Assembly: GCF_900128495.1 (NCBI RefSeq)
Contig: NZ_LT635801.1
Span: 321,997-385,996 of the forward strand
Direction: 5' to 3'
Source: Bacteroides ilei
GTDB lineage: Bacteria; Bacteroidota; Bacteroidia; Bacteroidales; Bacteroidaceae
Length of the DNA stretch: 64,000 nucleotides
How positions within the stretch are numbered: the first letter of the stretch is position 1; each line of letters starts with the position of its first letter. The position numbers and the translations under genes are program-made. The notes under the pieces are model-generated. The model saw nothing but the letters and a program-made list of their open reading frames with translations. It was not told the DNA's origin and did not search any database. Positions 25,201 through 32,811 of the stretch are shown here, one piece after another.

Positions 25201-25514
25201 AATATGCATTGCCATGGTCGGAATATGGACTCGCTTCATCTGAATTCATTGAAGATGCATCATATTTGCGTTTACAGACTTTGACAGTTGGTTATACATT
25301 CCCGAAAGCATGGACACAGAAGGTCGGTATTCAGAATGCACGTATCTATTTTACAGGAGGTAACTTATTCTGTATTAGTGGATATAGTGGAATAGATCCA
25401 GACGTTAATACAAATAGTGATGCCGGTGGTGATGGCTTCCCGACTCCTAACTATGATTATAATTCTTATCCGAAAGCAAGAACTTATACATTCGGTCTTA
25501 ATGTGACATTCTAA
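22278..25514 (+). CDS. SusC-type TonB-dependent outer-membrane transporter
   Basis: The 1078-residue protein has a signal peptide (to about 25, LAFAQ), a CarboxypepD_reg-like beta-sandwich (about 29-103, ISGIIKDSTGEPMIGVNVLV), the SusC hallmark EEVVVIGYGTVKRRDLTGSV at about 110-130, a plug domain ending with NGVILVTTKGGKEG, and a long beta-barrel closing in aromatic TYTFGLNVTF. It imports oligosaccharides with its lipoprotein lid SusD, encoded 17 bases downstream. There is no extra N-terminal STN domain, so it is not of the type that signals directly to an anti-sigma factor. AT-rich codon use sets susC and susD apart from flanking genes. Confidence 0.95.
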   Translation: MNRLLLLKRVYSTFLLSMFCVLAFAQGKQISGIIKDSTGEPMIGVNVLVKGTTNGTITDFDGKFTLDGVKNSDVLTITYVGFIPQNINVGSQNSFNVVLKEDTESLEEVVVIGYGTVKRRDLTGSVASVTGDKLAANPVANVAQALQGQLPGVSVTSQDGRPGAGMSIRIRGGGSITQSNDPLFIVDGVQVSGIDDIPADNIESIDVLKDAASTAIYGARGANGVILVTTKGGKEGKTSVRYGMYYQIKKNPEVLDVMDAYDYVLSTWAYATAYGDSYGDGVARYFGLGSNYGNHLSEYKGVASHNYVNDIMRTAGTWNHDLSLSGGTDKTKYYASVNYTDDEGTRLNSGYSRWSANFKLTQKINKALTFDTDVRYNETKIEGTKFEYATSAFTYRPVDNPLGDPDYTTGLGQGEPNVEDSSNPLLLIDNYQKTVKQHRLRAKTGLTWEIIKGLTAKTELSLARNWKNTEDWDGGLEAGYSTAKLTKADGYNVRWATTLNYEVQGLGDDNSLSFLVGNEVLSSKTNESWIYGSGYPSGFTMEDAFGMINMTTPSLGKDEFGTTVGTATHTNSYFGRANYSYKGRYLLTATFRADGSSKFAPNHQWGYFPAAAVAWRISDEPFMEGARNWLDNLKLRLSYGTSGSDNIDASLWKETWTTENIVVDGQNVTTYVPGEMQGNPDLKWETTISRNAGLDFGFFNGRIRGSVDFYWNTTKNILMKIPVDASAGYSYQFQNVGQTSNKGVELALGVDLVRSKDFNLSLNMTYNFNKNNIDDLNDNALADTHTGWGSSMRKPYYDYIIREGEPVGVIQGFKSAGFYTVDDFNYVNGVYVLKDGIPDIKSIVNYVGSQYFNLPEGQTAFPGMVKFEDVSGDGVVNDDDATIIGRTMPKHTGGFTLSGNYKNIDFSAGFTYQIGGDIYNANAMHAMMGNKDNDLGANRLAIYNDCFKIYDVDSNGDLLFVTAPDELRALNANAKYALPWSEYGLASSEFIEDASYLRLQTLTVGYTFPKAWTQKVGIQNARIYFTGGNLFCISGYSGIDPDVNTNSDAGGDGFPTPNYDYNSYPKARTYTFGLNVTF

Positions 25515-25531
25515 TAATGGAGATCTGTCTT

Positions 25532-27694
25532 ATGAAAAAATTATTATATACAACTCTTTATTTAGCAGGGATTCTTACTGCTACAACTTCTTGCGAAGAC
25601 TATTTGGATACAAGTTCTCCATCAGTAGTGGATGCAGATTTTGTATTTTCTAATCCGGAAACAGCTCGTGCTGCTATGGATGGTGCTTATGAACAATGGC
25701 GTGATTGTGCTCAAAACCAAGTCTTTGGTGACGGCTTGTTTTATGGTGCAGATGTTACCGGTTCTGATATTGAACGTCATCCCGAGGCTTTCAGTAATCA
25801 GCCTGGGCGTCATTATCCTGAAGGCCTCTATCAGAATGGTACTTACACCAGTTCATATGGCTTGTTGTCTTATATGTCAGAAGATGGTGCATATGCTAAA
25901 TTGTATAGTGTAATCGGTAAGGCTAATGCTGTGATTACCGCTATGCAATCGGCTGATAATTTTGATGAGATAATTACCAATGCAACGGAACCTTCTGAAT
26001 TGAGCCAGATGTATGGTGAGGCTATAGCTATGCGTGCTACAGCTTATCGTGAATTGTTGCGGAATTTTGGTGATGTTCCTTATAGTGCAAATTTTGGAGT
26101 TGCAGCCGGTGGTTTGGTTTCTCGTGATTCGATTTATGATATCTGTTTAAGAGATTTGCTTCAAGTTGAACCATTAATGTATCCTGTTGGTTCCATACCC
26201 AATATCAACAGAGCTAATAAAAATTATTTTTCTCAGACATATGTTGACGGTTTGATTGGACGTATGGCTTTGGATGCTGGAGGATATCAGACTCGGCGTG
26301 GCGATGTACCGGCCGGATTCTATAAAGATGGTGAAGGCAATGTCCTTACATACGAACAGATGGGTCAGACCAATGCTGCTGCGGGTAATGCCGTTTATGC
26401 TCGTCGTTCTGATTGGAAAGAAAAATATCAGTTGGCAAAGACTTATTTTAAGAAAGCCATAGATAATCCGGGTTCTGCAACTTTGCATCTGACAGATCCT
26501 CGTAGTGGTGATAAAGGTCGTATTTATGATAATCCTTATCAGTATTTCTTTGAGCAGATGCATCAGGAGGATGCGGTTTATGCTGATGAATCTATTTATG
26601 AGTATCCGATGCAGCAAGGTGGCGGTAATGATGCCCGTTCTTATTCAATGGGACGTGTTTCCAGTGGAGGTAGTAAGAATGCTTATCCATGCAAGGCGTA
26701 TGGACAGGCCCGTATTAATCCGGCGTATTATTATGGAGTATTTGATCCGCAGGATAAACGTCGTGATGTCAGTGTCAGCGTAACAGGGAGTACAGGTGCT
26801 GGTGTTGAAAAATTGATACCATTTACACCTAATTCAAAAGCTGAAGGTGGTGGCTTGAGTTTGAATAAATGGGATGAAAACCGTCAGACTAATCCATGGG
26901 TAGCTGCTCAGCGTAAATCTGGCATGAATGGTCCGTATATGCGTATTGCAGAAATGTATTTAGGATATGCTGAGGCATGTGCGGCATTGGGCGAAGATGG
27001 TGAGGCAATTACTTATTTGAAAATTATACGCCAGCGTTCATTCCCTGCTGGCAAAGATAATACTGATCAGTTCATTGCTTCTTGTGGTAGTACATTGAGG
27101 GCTGTCATTGAAGAACGTGGCTTTGAATTTGCTGGAGAAGGTGATCGTCGTTGGACTCTGATCCGGACTGGATTTTTGCCTGATGCTATCAAGAAAGTTA
27201 AGGATATGACTCGTGCGATGATAGATGGATTAAAGGCTCAGGGTTATTATCAATTTGATAATGGTAATGTCATTTCTAACTATGTATGGACAAAATTGGT
27301 TGATGCTAAATCAATATATGGATATCGTTTGACCGCTCAATGTCCGGAAGGGGAAGAAGATGATCCGGTATTGTATCCGGGATGGCGTGGTCAGAATGAC
27401 GATTGGGAAAGCTTGGGCCTTGATTATGGAACATCTACTCCTGCTACAAATTTGGCAATAAAAGGTTTGTTCAAGCACATTGAACCGGGCAGTGCGGAGG
27501 CACAAGCTCTTGAAGCTGATGGCTATACCAAAGTAAATTGGGGTATTGATTTAGTTAATAATGATGATGAATACTATAAGTATTTCTTCTATGATTATGA
27601 TTATCAATCAGCTCCTGTATATTTGTGGCCATTTACTCCGAATGTTTTGTCGAATGGAGGCTTTACGAATGGTTATGGATTCAAGCAAGAATAA
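25532..27694 (+). CDS. SusD/RagB-family glycan-binding lipoprotein
   Basis: Starting at the ATG at 25532 (MKKLLYTTLYLAGILTATTSC) gives 720 residues with lipidation at Cys21; an ATG at 25517 would add 5 residues and damage the signal. The typical start CEDYLDTSSPSVVDADFVFSN, the helical TPR-like part (AIAMRATAYRELLRNFGDVPY) and the C-terminal GFEFAGEGDRRWTLIRTGFL are all classic SusD features. It is longer than the usual 500-650 residues. It captures glycan at the surface and caps the SusC barrel. A hairpin terminator follows within 80 bases. Confidence 0.94.
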   Translation: MKKLLYTTLYLAGILTATTSCEDYLDTSSPSVVDADFVFSNPETARAAMDGAYEQWRDCAQNQVFGDGLFYGADVTGSDIERHPEAFSNQPGRHYPEGLYQNGTYTSSYGLLSYMSEDGAYAKLYSVIGKANAVITAMQSADNFDEIITNATEPSELSQMYGEAIAMRATAYRELLRNFGDVPYSANFGVAAGGLVSRDSIYDICLRDLLQVEPLMYPVGSIPNINRANKNYFSQTYVDGLIGRMALDAGGYQTRRGDVPAGFYKDGEGNVLTYEQMGQTNAAAGNAVYARRSDWKEKYQLAKTYFKKAIDNPGSATLHLTDPRSGDKGRIYDNPYQYFFEQMHQEDAVYADESIYEYPMQQGGGNDARSYSMGRVSSGGSKNAYPCKAYGQARINPAYYYGVFDPQDKRRDVSVSVTGSTGAGVEKLIPFTPNSKAEGGGLSLNKWDENRQTNPWVAAQRKSGMNGPYMRIAEMYLGYAEACAALGEDGEAITYLKIIRQRSFPAGKDNTDQFIASCGSTLRAVIEERGFEFAGEGDRRWTLIRTGFLPDAIKKVKDMTRAMIDGLKAQGYYQFDNGNVISNYVWTKLVDAKSIYGYRLTAQCPEGEEDDPVLYPGWRGQNDDWESLGLDYGTSTPATNLAIKGLFKHIEPGSAEAQALEADGYTKVNWGIDLVNNDDEYYKYFFYDYDYQSAPVYLWPFTPNVLSNGGFTNGYGFKQE

Positions 27695-27723
27695 TATTGG
27701 ATAAGTATTTATAAAATGATTTT

Positions 27724-27772
27724 AAAAACAGTAGTGAGAATAAGATTTTTTCTTATTTTTACTACTGTTTTT
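27724..27772 (+). terminator. hairpin between susD and the 850-residue gene
   Basis: AAAAACAGTAGT pairs with ACTACTGTTTTT, and inside it AATAAG pairs with CTTATT across a small internal loop; the descending arm ends in a T-run. It stops 6 bases before the next ATG, so downstream expression depends on read-through or an internal promoter. Confidence 0.8.
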
Positions 27773-27777
27773 GTTTA

Positions 27778-30330
27778 ATGCTTATTCGCTCTGCTATGTT
27801 TGTTTTACGTTCTGTTTCTGTTTTATTCTTTTTGTTTTTCTTGTGTACCGGTATCTATGGAGGTCCTGATTATTCTTCATTGGATCCGTCGTCACCAATT
27901 GAGTTCCTGGGTGACAGAATCCGCTTTAAAGGGAACGAAATACAACTTGATGAGAAGAACTTCTTTGTCGATGGCAGACTATCGGATGAAGACGTTGACA
28001 GATACCCTTATGTATTCAATTCATTTGTAGATGCAGTAACACATTTGAAACCGGGAACTTCTGAAGAGGACAGGATGACGGTATATCTGGCCCCTTATGT
28101 ATATTGGGTGGACAATCCTGATGATCCGGCAGTGCGTGAACCGGAGTATGGCAATGTGCCTTTCGGAATGGAAATCCATTGTCCATGGCTCAAGTTACAG
28201 GGACTTACCGATAATCCGGAGAATGTGGTTCTGGCATCGAACAGAGGCCAGACTCAAGGTGCTGTAGGGAACTTTACTATGTTCTTTTTTCATGGGGACG
28301 GTATTTCATTGAATAATCTGACTTTAGGAAATTATTGCAATGTGGATTTGCGCTTTCCACTAATGCCGGAGTTGAATCGTGACAAAAGGATGCCGGCAGT
28401 TACGCAGGCACAGCTGGCTTTTGCCGATGGAGACAGACTGGAGGCACATGACGTACGTTTTATCAGCCGGTTAAATTTGTGTCCGCTCAATGGAGGGAAG
28501 AGGACATTGTTTGATAGATGTTATTTTGAGAGTACCGATGATGCTTTGTGCGGAACAGGTGTCTACCTGGGATGTACATTCATATTTTATGGATCCAAAC
28601 CTTTCTATTCCACTTCCGAGACCGGTGCCGTATTCCTGGACTGTGACATTTATTCCAAATGTGGAAGTCGTCAGTATCTTACTAAAGTGGAGAGTCCGAT
28701 GATCCTGGTTGATTGCCGTTTTCATGCGGACACACCGGTTTATCTGGGGTGGAATCAAAATCCGTCATCAGCTTTGCGGTGTTATCAGGCGGGTGTAACC
28801 TGTAACGGGAAGGAGGTCCTGCTGAGTGAGGATGTACCGGGTATTACCGTAAAGATGGATGAAAAGGCTTTACTTGATGCCTACAAATTCTGTTGGAAGG
28901 GTGAAACTATTTATAATACATATAATCTGCTGGCTGGTAATGACGGGTGGGACCCGATGCATATAAAGCCCTTGGTTGATGCTGCGGCAAAAGAGAGAAA
29001 TATCAGTTTGTCGGGGTTACCTGTGTATGTGGGATTACAGCCGGATTTTCTTCGTGTGCAGGCTGGTGAACCCTTTGTACCGGTAAAGGCTGTAGTGAAA
29101 CGGTGGGGAGGATATGAAGCTTGTAATTCTAGTCTGAACTGGTCGGTCAGTGATTCGGCATCGGTAGCGGTGGTTGTAGCTTCCGATGCTTTGTCTGGAC
29201 AGCTTTCTGGAATTAATACGGGTGATTCAGTCCGTCGAGTTCTTGTCTGTGCAGAAACGTCTTCAGGATTGTGCGGTGCGGCCGAAGTGGTCTCGGTTCC
29301 TTCTTATTTGCCGGAGCCGGCCTTTATCCGGAAGCCGGTAATAAAAAGGACAGGCGACGGAAGGCTGAAGGTATGTTATTCCTTGGATCTGGAAGGACGT
29401 AAGGATGAATCTTTAATTACTTGGTACCGGTGTACCGGTACTTCGGGAGAGAATCCGGTAAAAGTTTCGGTATCGCGCCTTGACCAGCCGGAGTATACCT
29501 ATAGATTGAGTCCGGGAGACATAGGGCATTATATCATGGTTTCGGTACAGCCCAAACATCTACGCTGTTTACCGGGGAAAGCCGTAACGGCCTGTCTCCG
29601 TAAGGCAATAGACGCCGATGAAATAAAGGAACCTAAACGTTATTATACCGATTTTCAGAATTTTCCGGCAGAATACCAGCCCCATGTGATTCCTGGATAT
29701 TGGACGGTGGATGGTTATAAGCCGCAAGATACATCTGAATACCCTTGGGAACCGCAAGCCGACAGTTGGTATTACGGTGAAGGATTCGATGCAGCGGTTG
29801 GGACGGGATTGATGCAGAAGGCCAAAGGCGCCCGTTTGTTATATACACCGCTTTCGGGTGAGTATGGTGACATGGATATAACCTTGCTGGTTGATCCGTG
29901 TAAACAGGCGGGGCAGGGTTTTGGAAGTGCTACTGGACAATATATGGATATCTATATCAAATTCGATACACGTACCCTTAGCGGTTATGCTTTGAGAATT
30001 GTCCGTACGGTAAAGTATCATAAGGCAGTCGATTTCCAACTGGTAAGATATGACCATGGCAAGGTTACTGAATTGGGAGACCCTGTTTCGGCTACCTGCT
30101 ATCTGACCGGATGTACCATTCATTTATGGACCAAAAACGGGAACAAACTGTTTGCACACGTCGAAACAGAATCGGATCAACCTGAACCTTCCGATCCGAA
30201 CCTGAAAAAGGAAGTCAATCTGCAGGCTGATATCATACCCAACTTTTTCGGAGGAACAGGAGTGCAGCATACAGGTTCTGCGGGCCCTAGCGCCACTATG
30301 CTTCATGAGTTGGAAATAAAGTGGAATTAG
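27778..30330 (+). CDS. secreted beta-helix-like protein, possible divergent pectinesterase/lyase with C-terminal lectin-like domain
   Basis: The 850-residue protein starts at 27778, or at the ATG at 27796; both give a signal peptide ending near CTGIYGGP. Residues about 60-350 look like a right-handed parallel beta-helix: QAQLAFADGDRLEAHDVRF, then TLFDRCYFESTDDALCG and GAVFLDCDIYSKCGSRQYL resemble the layout of CE8 pectinesterases (GxQDTL and xDFIFG positions), but the catalytic residues are not conserved in recognisable form. The middle (about 400-620) has Ig-like beta-sandwich character, and the C-terminal 210 residues resemble a concanavalin-A-like glucanase/lectin domain. Between susCD and a PL10 lyase, a role on pectin is likely, but activity is unproven. 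Confidence 0.65.
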   Translation: MLIRSAMFVLRSVSVLFFLFFLCTGIYGGPDYSSLDPSSPIEFLGDRIRFKGNEIQLDEKNFFVDGRLSDEDVDRYPYVFNSFVDAVTHLKPGTSEEDRMTVYLAPYVYWVDNPDDPAVREPEYGNVPFGMEIHCPWLKLQGLTDNPENVVLASNRGQTQGAVGNFTMFFFHGDGISLNNLTLGNYCNVDLRFPLMPELNRDKRMPAVTQAQLAFADGDRLEAHDVRFISRLNLCPLNGGKRTLFDRCYFESTDDALCGTGVYLGCTFIFYGSKPFYSTSETGAVFLDCDIYSKCGSRQYLTKVESPMILVDCRFHADTPVYLGWNQNPSSALRCYQAGVTCNGKEVLLSEDVPGITVKMDEKALLDAYKFCWKGETIYNTYNLLAGNDGWDPMHIKPLVDAAAKERNISLSGLPVYVGLQPDFLRVQAGEPFVPVKAVVKRWGGYEACNSSLNWSVSDSASVAVVVASDALSGQLSGINTGDSVRRVLVCAETSSGLCGAAEVVSVPSYLPEPAFIRKPVIKRTGDGRLKVCYSLDLEGRKDESLITWYRCTGTSGENPVKVSVSRLDQPEYTYRLSPGDIGHYIMVSVQPKHLRCLPGKAVTACLRKAIDADEIKEPKRYYTDFQNFPAEYQPHVIPGYWTVDGYKPQDTSEYPWEPQADSWYYGEGFDAAVGTGLMQKAKGARLLYTPLSGEYGDMDITLLVDPCKQAGQGFGSATGQYMDIYIKFDTRTLSGYALRIVRTVKYHKAVDFQLVRYDHGKVTELGDPVSATCYLTGCTIHLWTKNGNKLFAHVETESDQPEPSDPNLKKEVNLQADIIPNFFGGTGVQHTGSAGPSATMLHELEIKWN

Positions 30331-30337
30331 TGAGAAT

Positions 30338-30393
30338 AATAAAGCATCAGGTCTTTTTTATGCCTCATGCTATAAAAGACCTGATGCTTTATT
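30338..30393. terminator. bidirectional terminator between 850-residue gene and kdgF-like gene
   Basis: AATAAAGCATCAGGTCTTTT pairs with AAAAGACCTGATGCTTTATT, a perfect 20-bp stem around a loop of about 14 bases. It serves both converging genes. Confidence 0.9.
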
Positions 30394-30422
30394 TTATTGA
30401 CTGACAGGGAAATCTGCTATTA

Positions 30423-30917
30423 TTATTTTTTCAGGAATGTATCGCGCATCGGTGAGAAGCAGTCTATGAGCATGCCGGCTTCAAGGCATTTACATCCATG
30501 ATGGATGTTCGGTTCCATATAGATGGCATCACCGGCCGATACTGTTTTGGTCTCATTACCTACCGTAAATTCAAATTTACCGCTGGCTACATAGGTAACT
30601 TGGGTATGAGGATGTTCATGGGCTGCTCCGCATGCTCCTTTTTCAAATTTCACCTTTACCATCATGATGTTGTCATTGTAACCCATAATTTGTCGGGTAA
30701 CGCCTTGGTCGGATGTTTGTTCCCATTCCTTTTCTGCTTCGAACATGAACGGCTGGCTACTTACAGTAATGGCTGGTACGGTATTTTCTTGTACTACAGC
30801 TGTGCTGTCGGTATCATTGGTTACTGCCGTATTTTCTGCTTTTCCGTTACAGCTGTTCAGGCCAATAAATGATAGAGCCAATGTTCCTGCCAAAAGGATT
30901 GATCTTGTTGTATTCAT
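30423..30917 (-). CDS. kdgF: KdgF-like cupin lipoprotein
   Basis: The 164-residue protein is a single cupin. Its core GVTRQIMGYNDNIMMVKVKFEKGACGAAHEHPHTQVTYVASGKFEF is strikingly like KdgF, which converts unsaturated galacturonate from pectate or alginate lyase products to its ketonised linear form. Probable metal ligands are H100, H102, Q106 and H139 or H140, matching the His-x-His...Gln...His set of KdgF. Unlike typical cytoplasmic KdgF it has a signal peptide with lipobox GLNSC (Cys23) and a 25-residue linker rich in T, N and D, so it should act in the periplasm or on an envelope membrane. It sits on the opposite strand inside a pectin-type PUL. Confidence 0.8.
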   Translation of the reverse strand: MNTTRSILLAGTLALSFIGLNSCNGKAENTAVTNDTDSTAVVQENTVPAITVSSQPFMFEAEKEWEQTSDQGVTRQIMGYNDNIMMVKVKFEKGACGAAHEHPHTQVTYVASGKFEFTVGNETKTVSAGDAIYMEPNIHHGCKCLEAGMLIDCFSPMRDTFLKK

Positions 30918-30945
30918 GATATTTGATTTTTAAAATGTTCTACAG

Positions 30946-30953
30946 CAAATATA
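30946..30953 (-). promoter_or_regulatory. -7 box for kdgF-like gene
   Basis: Minus-strand TATATTTG, 29 bases before the start codon, full consensus match; no clear -33 box. Confidence 0.5.
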
Positions 30954-31094
30954 CGGAATTAAAATGATATCCTTCTTTAAAATAAAAAAATGTTGGGAAA
31001 AAGCGTGTTATCCTTCAATAATAAGAAAAAAATGATTAAATTCGACATCTAATCTTTTGAACCAATCTAAAAAACAATCTAATTAAATGTAAAC

Positions 31095-32717
31095 ATGAAA
31101 GACACGTTGAGGCATTTGTTTTCAAGGGCCGGATTGACGCTGCTGTTAGGGGGAGGTCTGACCGTAAGTATACAAGCCCGTTCTATGGCGGATAACCGGA
31201 ATGAGATTCTTAGTACGATGAAATCGGTAACCCATTATATGATGGACAGTGTGAGTTATCGTGGTGGTTTTGTGTGGAATTATCTGCCCGATCTGTCCCG
31301 TTCATGGGGAGAGATGGAGGCGAAACGTACGATGGTATGGATCCAGCCACCGGGAACTCCGTCGATGGGGCATCTGTTGTTGGACGCTTACCATGCAACA
31401 GGTGATGAATATTATTATGAGGCGGCCAGGCAGGTGGCCAATACCTTGATCTGGGGACAGCTTGAATGTGGCGGATGGAATTATGTGTTCGATTTTGCCG
31501 GTGAGAATTCGCTGAAGAGCTGGTATGATACTGTCGGGAAAAACGGATGGCGACTGGAAGAATTCCGTCATTACTATGGTAATGCTACTTTCGATGATTT
31601 GGGGACAATTATGGCGGCCAAATTTCTGCTCCGCATGTATGTTGAAAAGAACGATCCGGTATACAGGGAACCGCTTGAAAAGGTTATCCATATGGTGCTT
31701 GAAAGTCAGTATCCGTCGGGAGGATGGCCGCAGCGTTTTCCTCTGAAATACGACCATCCTTTTGAAGGGAAGGATGACTATTCTTCTTTCATTACCTTGA
31801 ACGATGAAGTGACTCCCGAGATTATTGATTTTCTGATTCAGTGTTATCAGTCTGCCGGTCTGCAAAATATAAAGGAGCCTATCATGCGTGCCATGTATCT
31901 GATGATAACATTGCAGCAGGGAGAACCGTATTCCGGATGGGCCGACCAATATACGGTAACTGATTTGAAACCGGCTCATGCCCGTTCATACGAGCCGCGT
32001 AGTGTGAATACAGGTACTACAGTGGGCATGATCTATCAGATGATGGAGTATTACAAACTTACTGCCGATACCCGTTTCCTGTCGGGGATTCCTGCGGCCA
32101 TCCGTTTCCTTGAATCTCAAAAGCTGCCCGCATCTGAGGTGAAGAAATGGCGTCGTCAGCCACGGAATTCCGATGAGATTCTTGTGCCCCGTTTTGTAGA
32201 TCCCGATACGGGAAAACCCTTGTATGTACATCGTCGGGGAGGTAATATACATAACGGGAAGTATTACATAGACCAGAACATAGAGAATACCATCGTTCAT
32301 TACAGTTCGGCTACCTACGTCAATCCTAAAGCTTTACGTAAGGCTTATGAAGAGGTAAAGAAACTGGACCGGAATGAATTGTTGAAGGCATCTCCGCTGA
32401 TGTCAGATGAATTGATTCCATTGCCGAAATATTATAGTCGTCTTCCTTTTGCAGCTGCAGATGAACAGGCTGTTTCCGCTTTGGTTGATGAGGCGAAGAA
32501 GGACGGATGCTGGTATTCACAGTTGAGCAGCATATCAAATCCTTATAAGGACTACAATGGAGAAACGGGGAAATATGACGACAATAAGTATTCCGAAAAG
32601 ATGGTAGGTGATGAGTATGATACATCACCATATCCCTGTGATGAAGATATAAAATGTATATCTGTCAAAAATTACATTGAAAATATGATGTTACTGATTA
32701 AGGCATTGGGAAAATAG
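31095..32717 (+). CDS. PL10-type pectate lyase
   Basis: The 540-residue secreted protein has a signal region (to about residue 28) and an alpha/alpha-toroid lyase domain. The stretch SQYPSGGWPQRFPLKYD followed by FITLNDEVTPEIIDFL (about 207-247), and GWADQYTVTDLKPAHARSYE (about 281-300), correspond to the conserved Pec_lyase (PF09492, PL10) blocks, including the Arg of the xARxxEP region that acts as base. It would cleave polygalacturonate by beta-elimination. The protein is about 150-200 residues longer than minimal PL10 domains, and the C-terminal portion is unassigned. It is divergent from the kdgF-like gene and forms the right end of the PUL. Confidence 0.82.
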   Translation: MKDTLRHLFSRAGLTLLLGGGLTVSIQARSMADNRNEILSTMKSVTHYMMDSVSYRGGFVWNYLPDLSRSWGEMEAKRTMVWIQPPGTPSMGHLLLDAYHATGDEYYYEAARQVANTLIWGQLECGGWNYVFDFAGENSLKSWYDTVGKNGWRLEEFRHYYGNATFDDLGTIMAAKFLLRMYVEKNDPVYREPLEKVIHMVLESQYPSGGWPQRFPLKYDHPFEGKDDYSSFITLNDEVTPEIIDFLIQCYQSAGLQNIKEPIMRAMYLMITLQQGEPYSGWADQYTVTDLKPAHARSYEPRSVNTGTTVGMIYQMMEYYKLTADTRFLSGIPAAIRFLESQKLPASEVKKWRRQPRNSDEILVPRFVDPDTGKPLYVHRRGGNIHNGKYYIDQNIENTIVHYSSATYVNPKALRKAYEEVKKLDRNELLKASPLMSDELIPLPKYYSRLPFAAADEQAVSALVDEAKKDGCWYSQLSSISNPYKDYNGETGKYDDNKYSEKMVGDEYDTSPYPCDEDIKCISVKNYIENMMLLIKALGK

Positions 32718-32736
32718 CTGTTACAGAGAATATATA

Positions 32737-32795
32737 AAACAAGAAATCCGGATAAAGGTTTGAATGATAAATACTTTTACCGGATTTCTTGTTTC
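32737..32795. terminator. bidirectional terminator between PL10 gene and metalloprotease gene
   Basis: AAACAAGAAATCCGG and CCGGATTTCTTGTTT form a perfect 15-bp stem around a loop of about 28 bases. The A/T-rich outer part suits termination for both converging genes. Confidence 0.75.
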
Positions 32796-32811
32796 AGAGT
32801 TCAAAAATATC

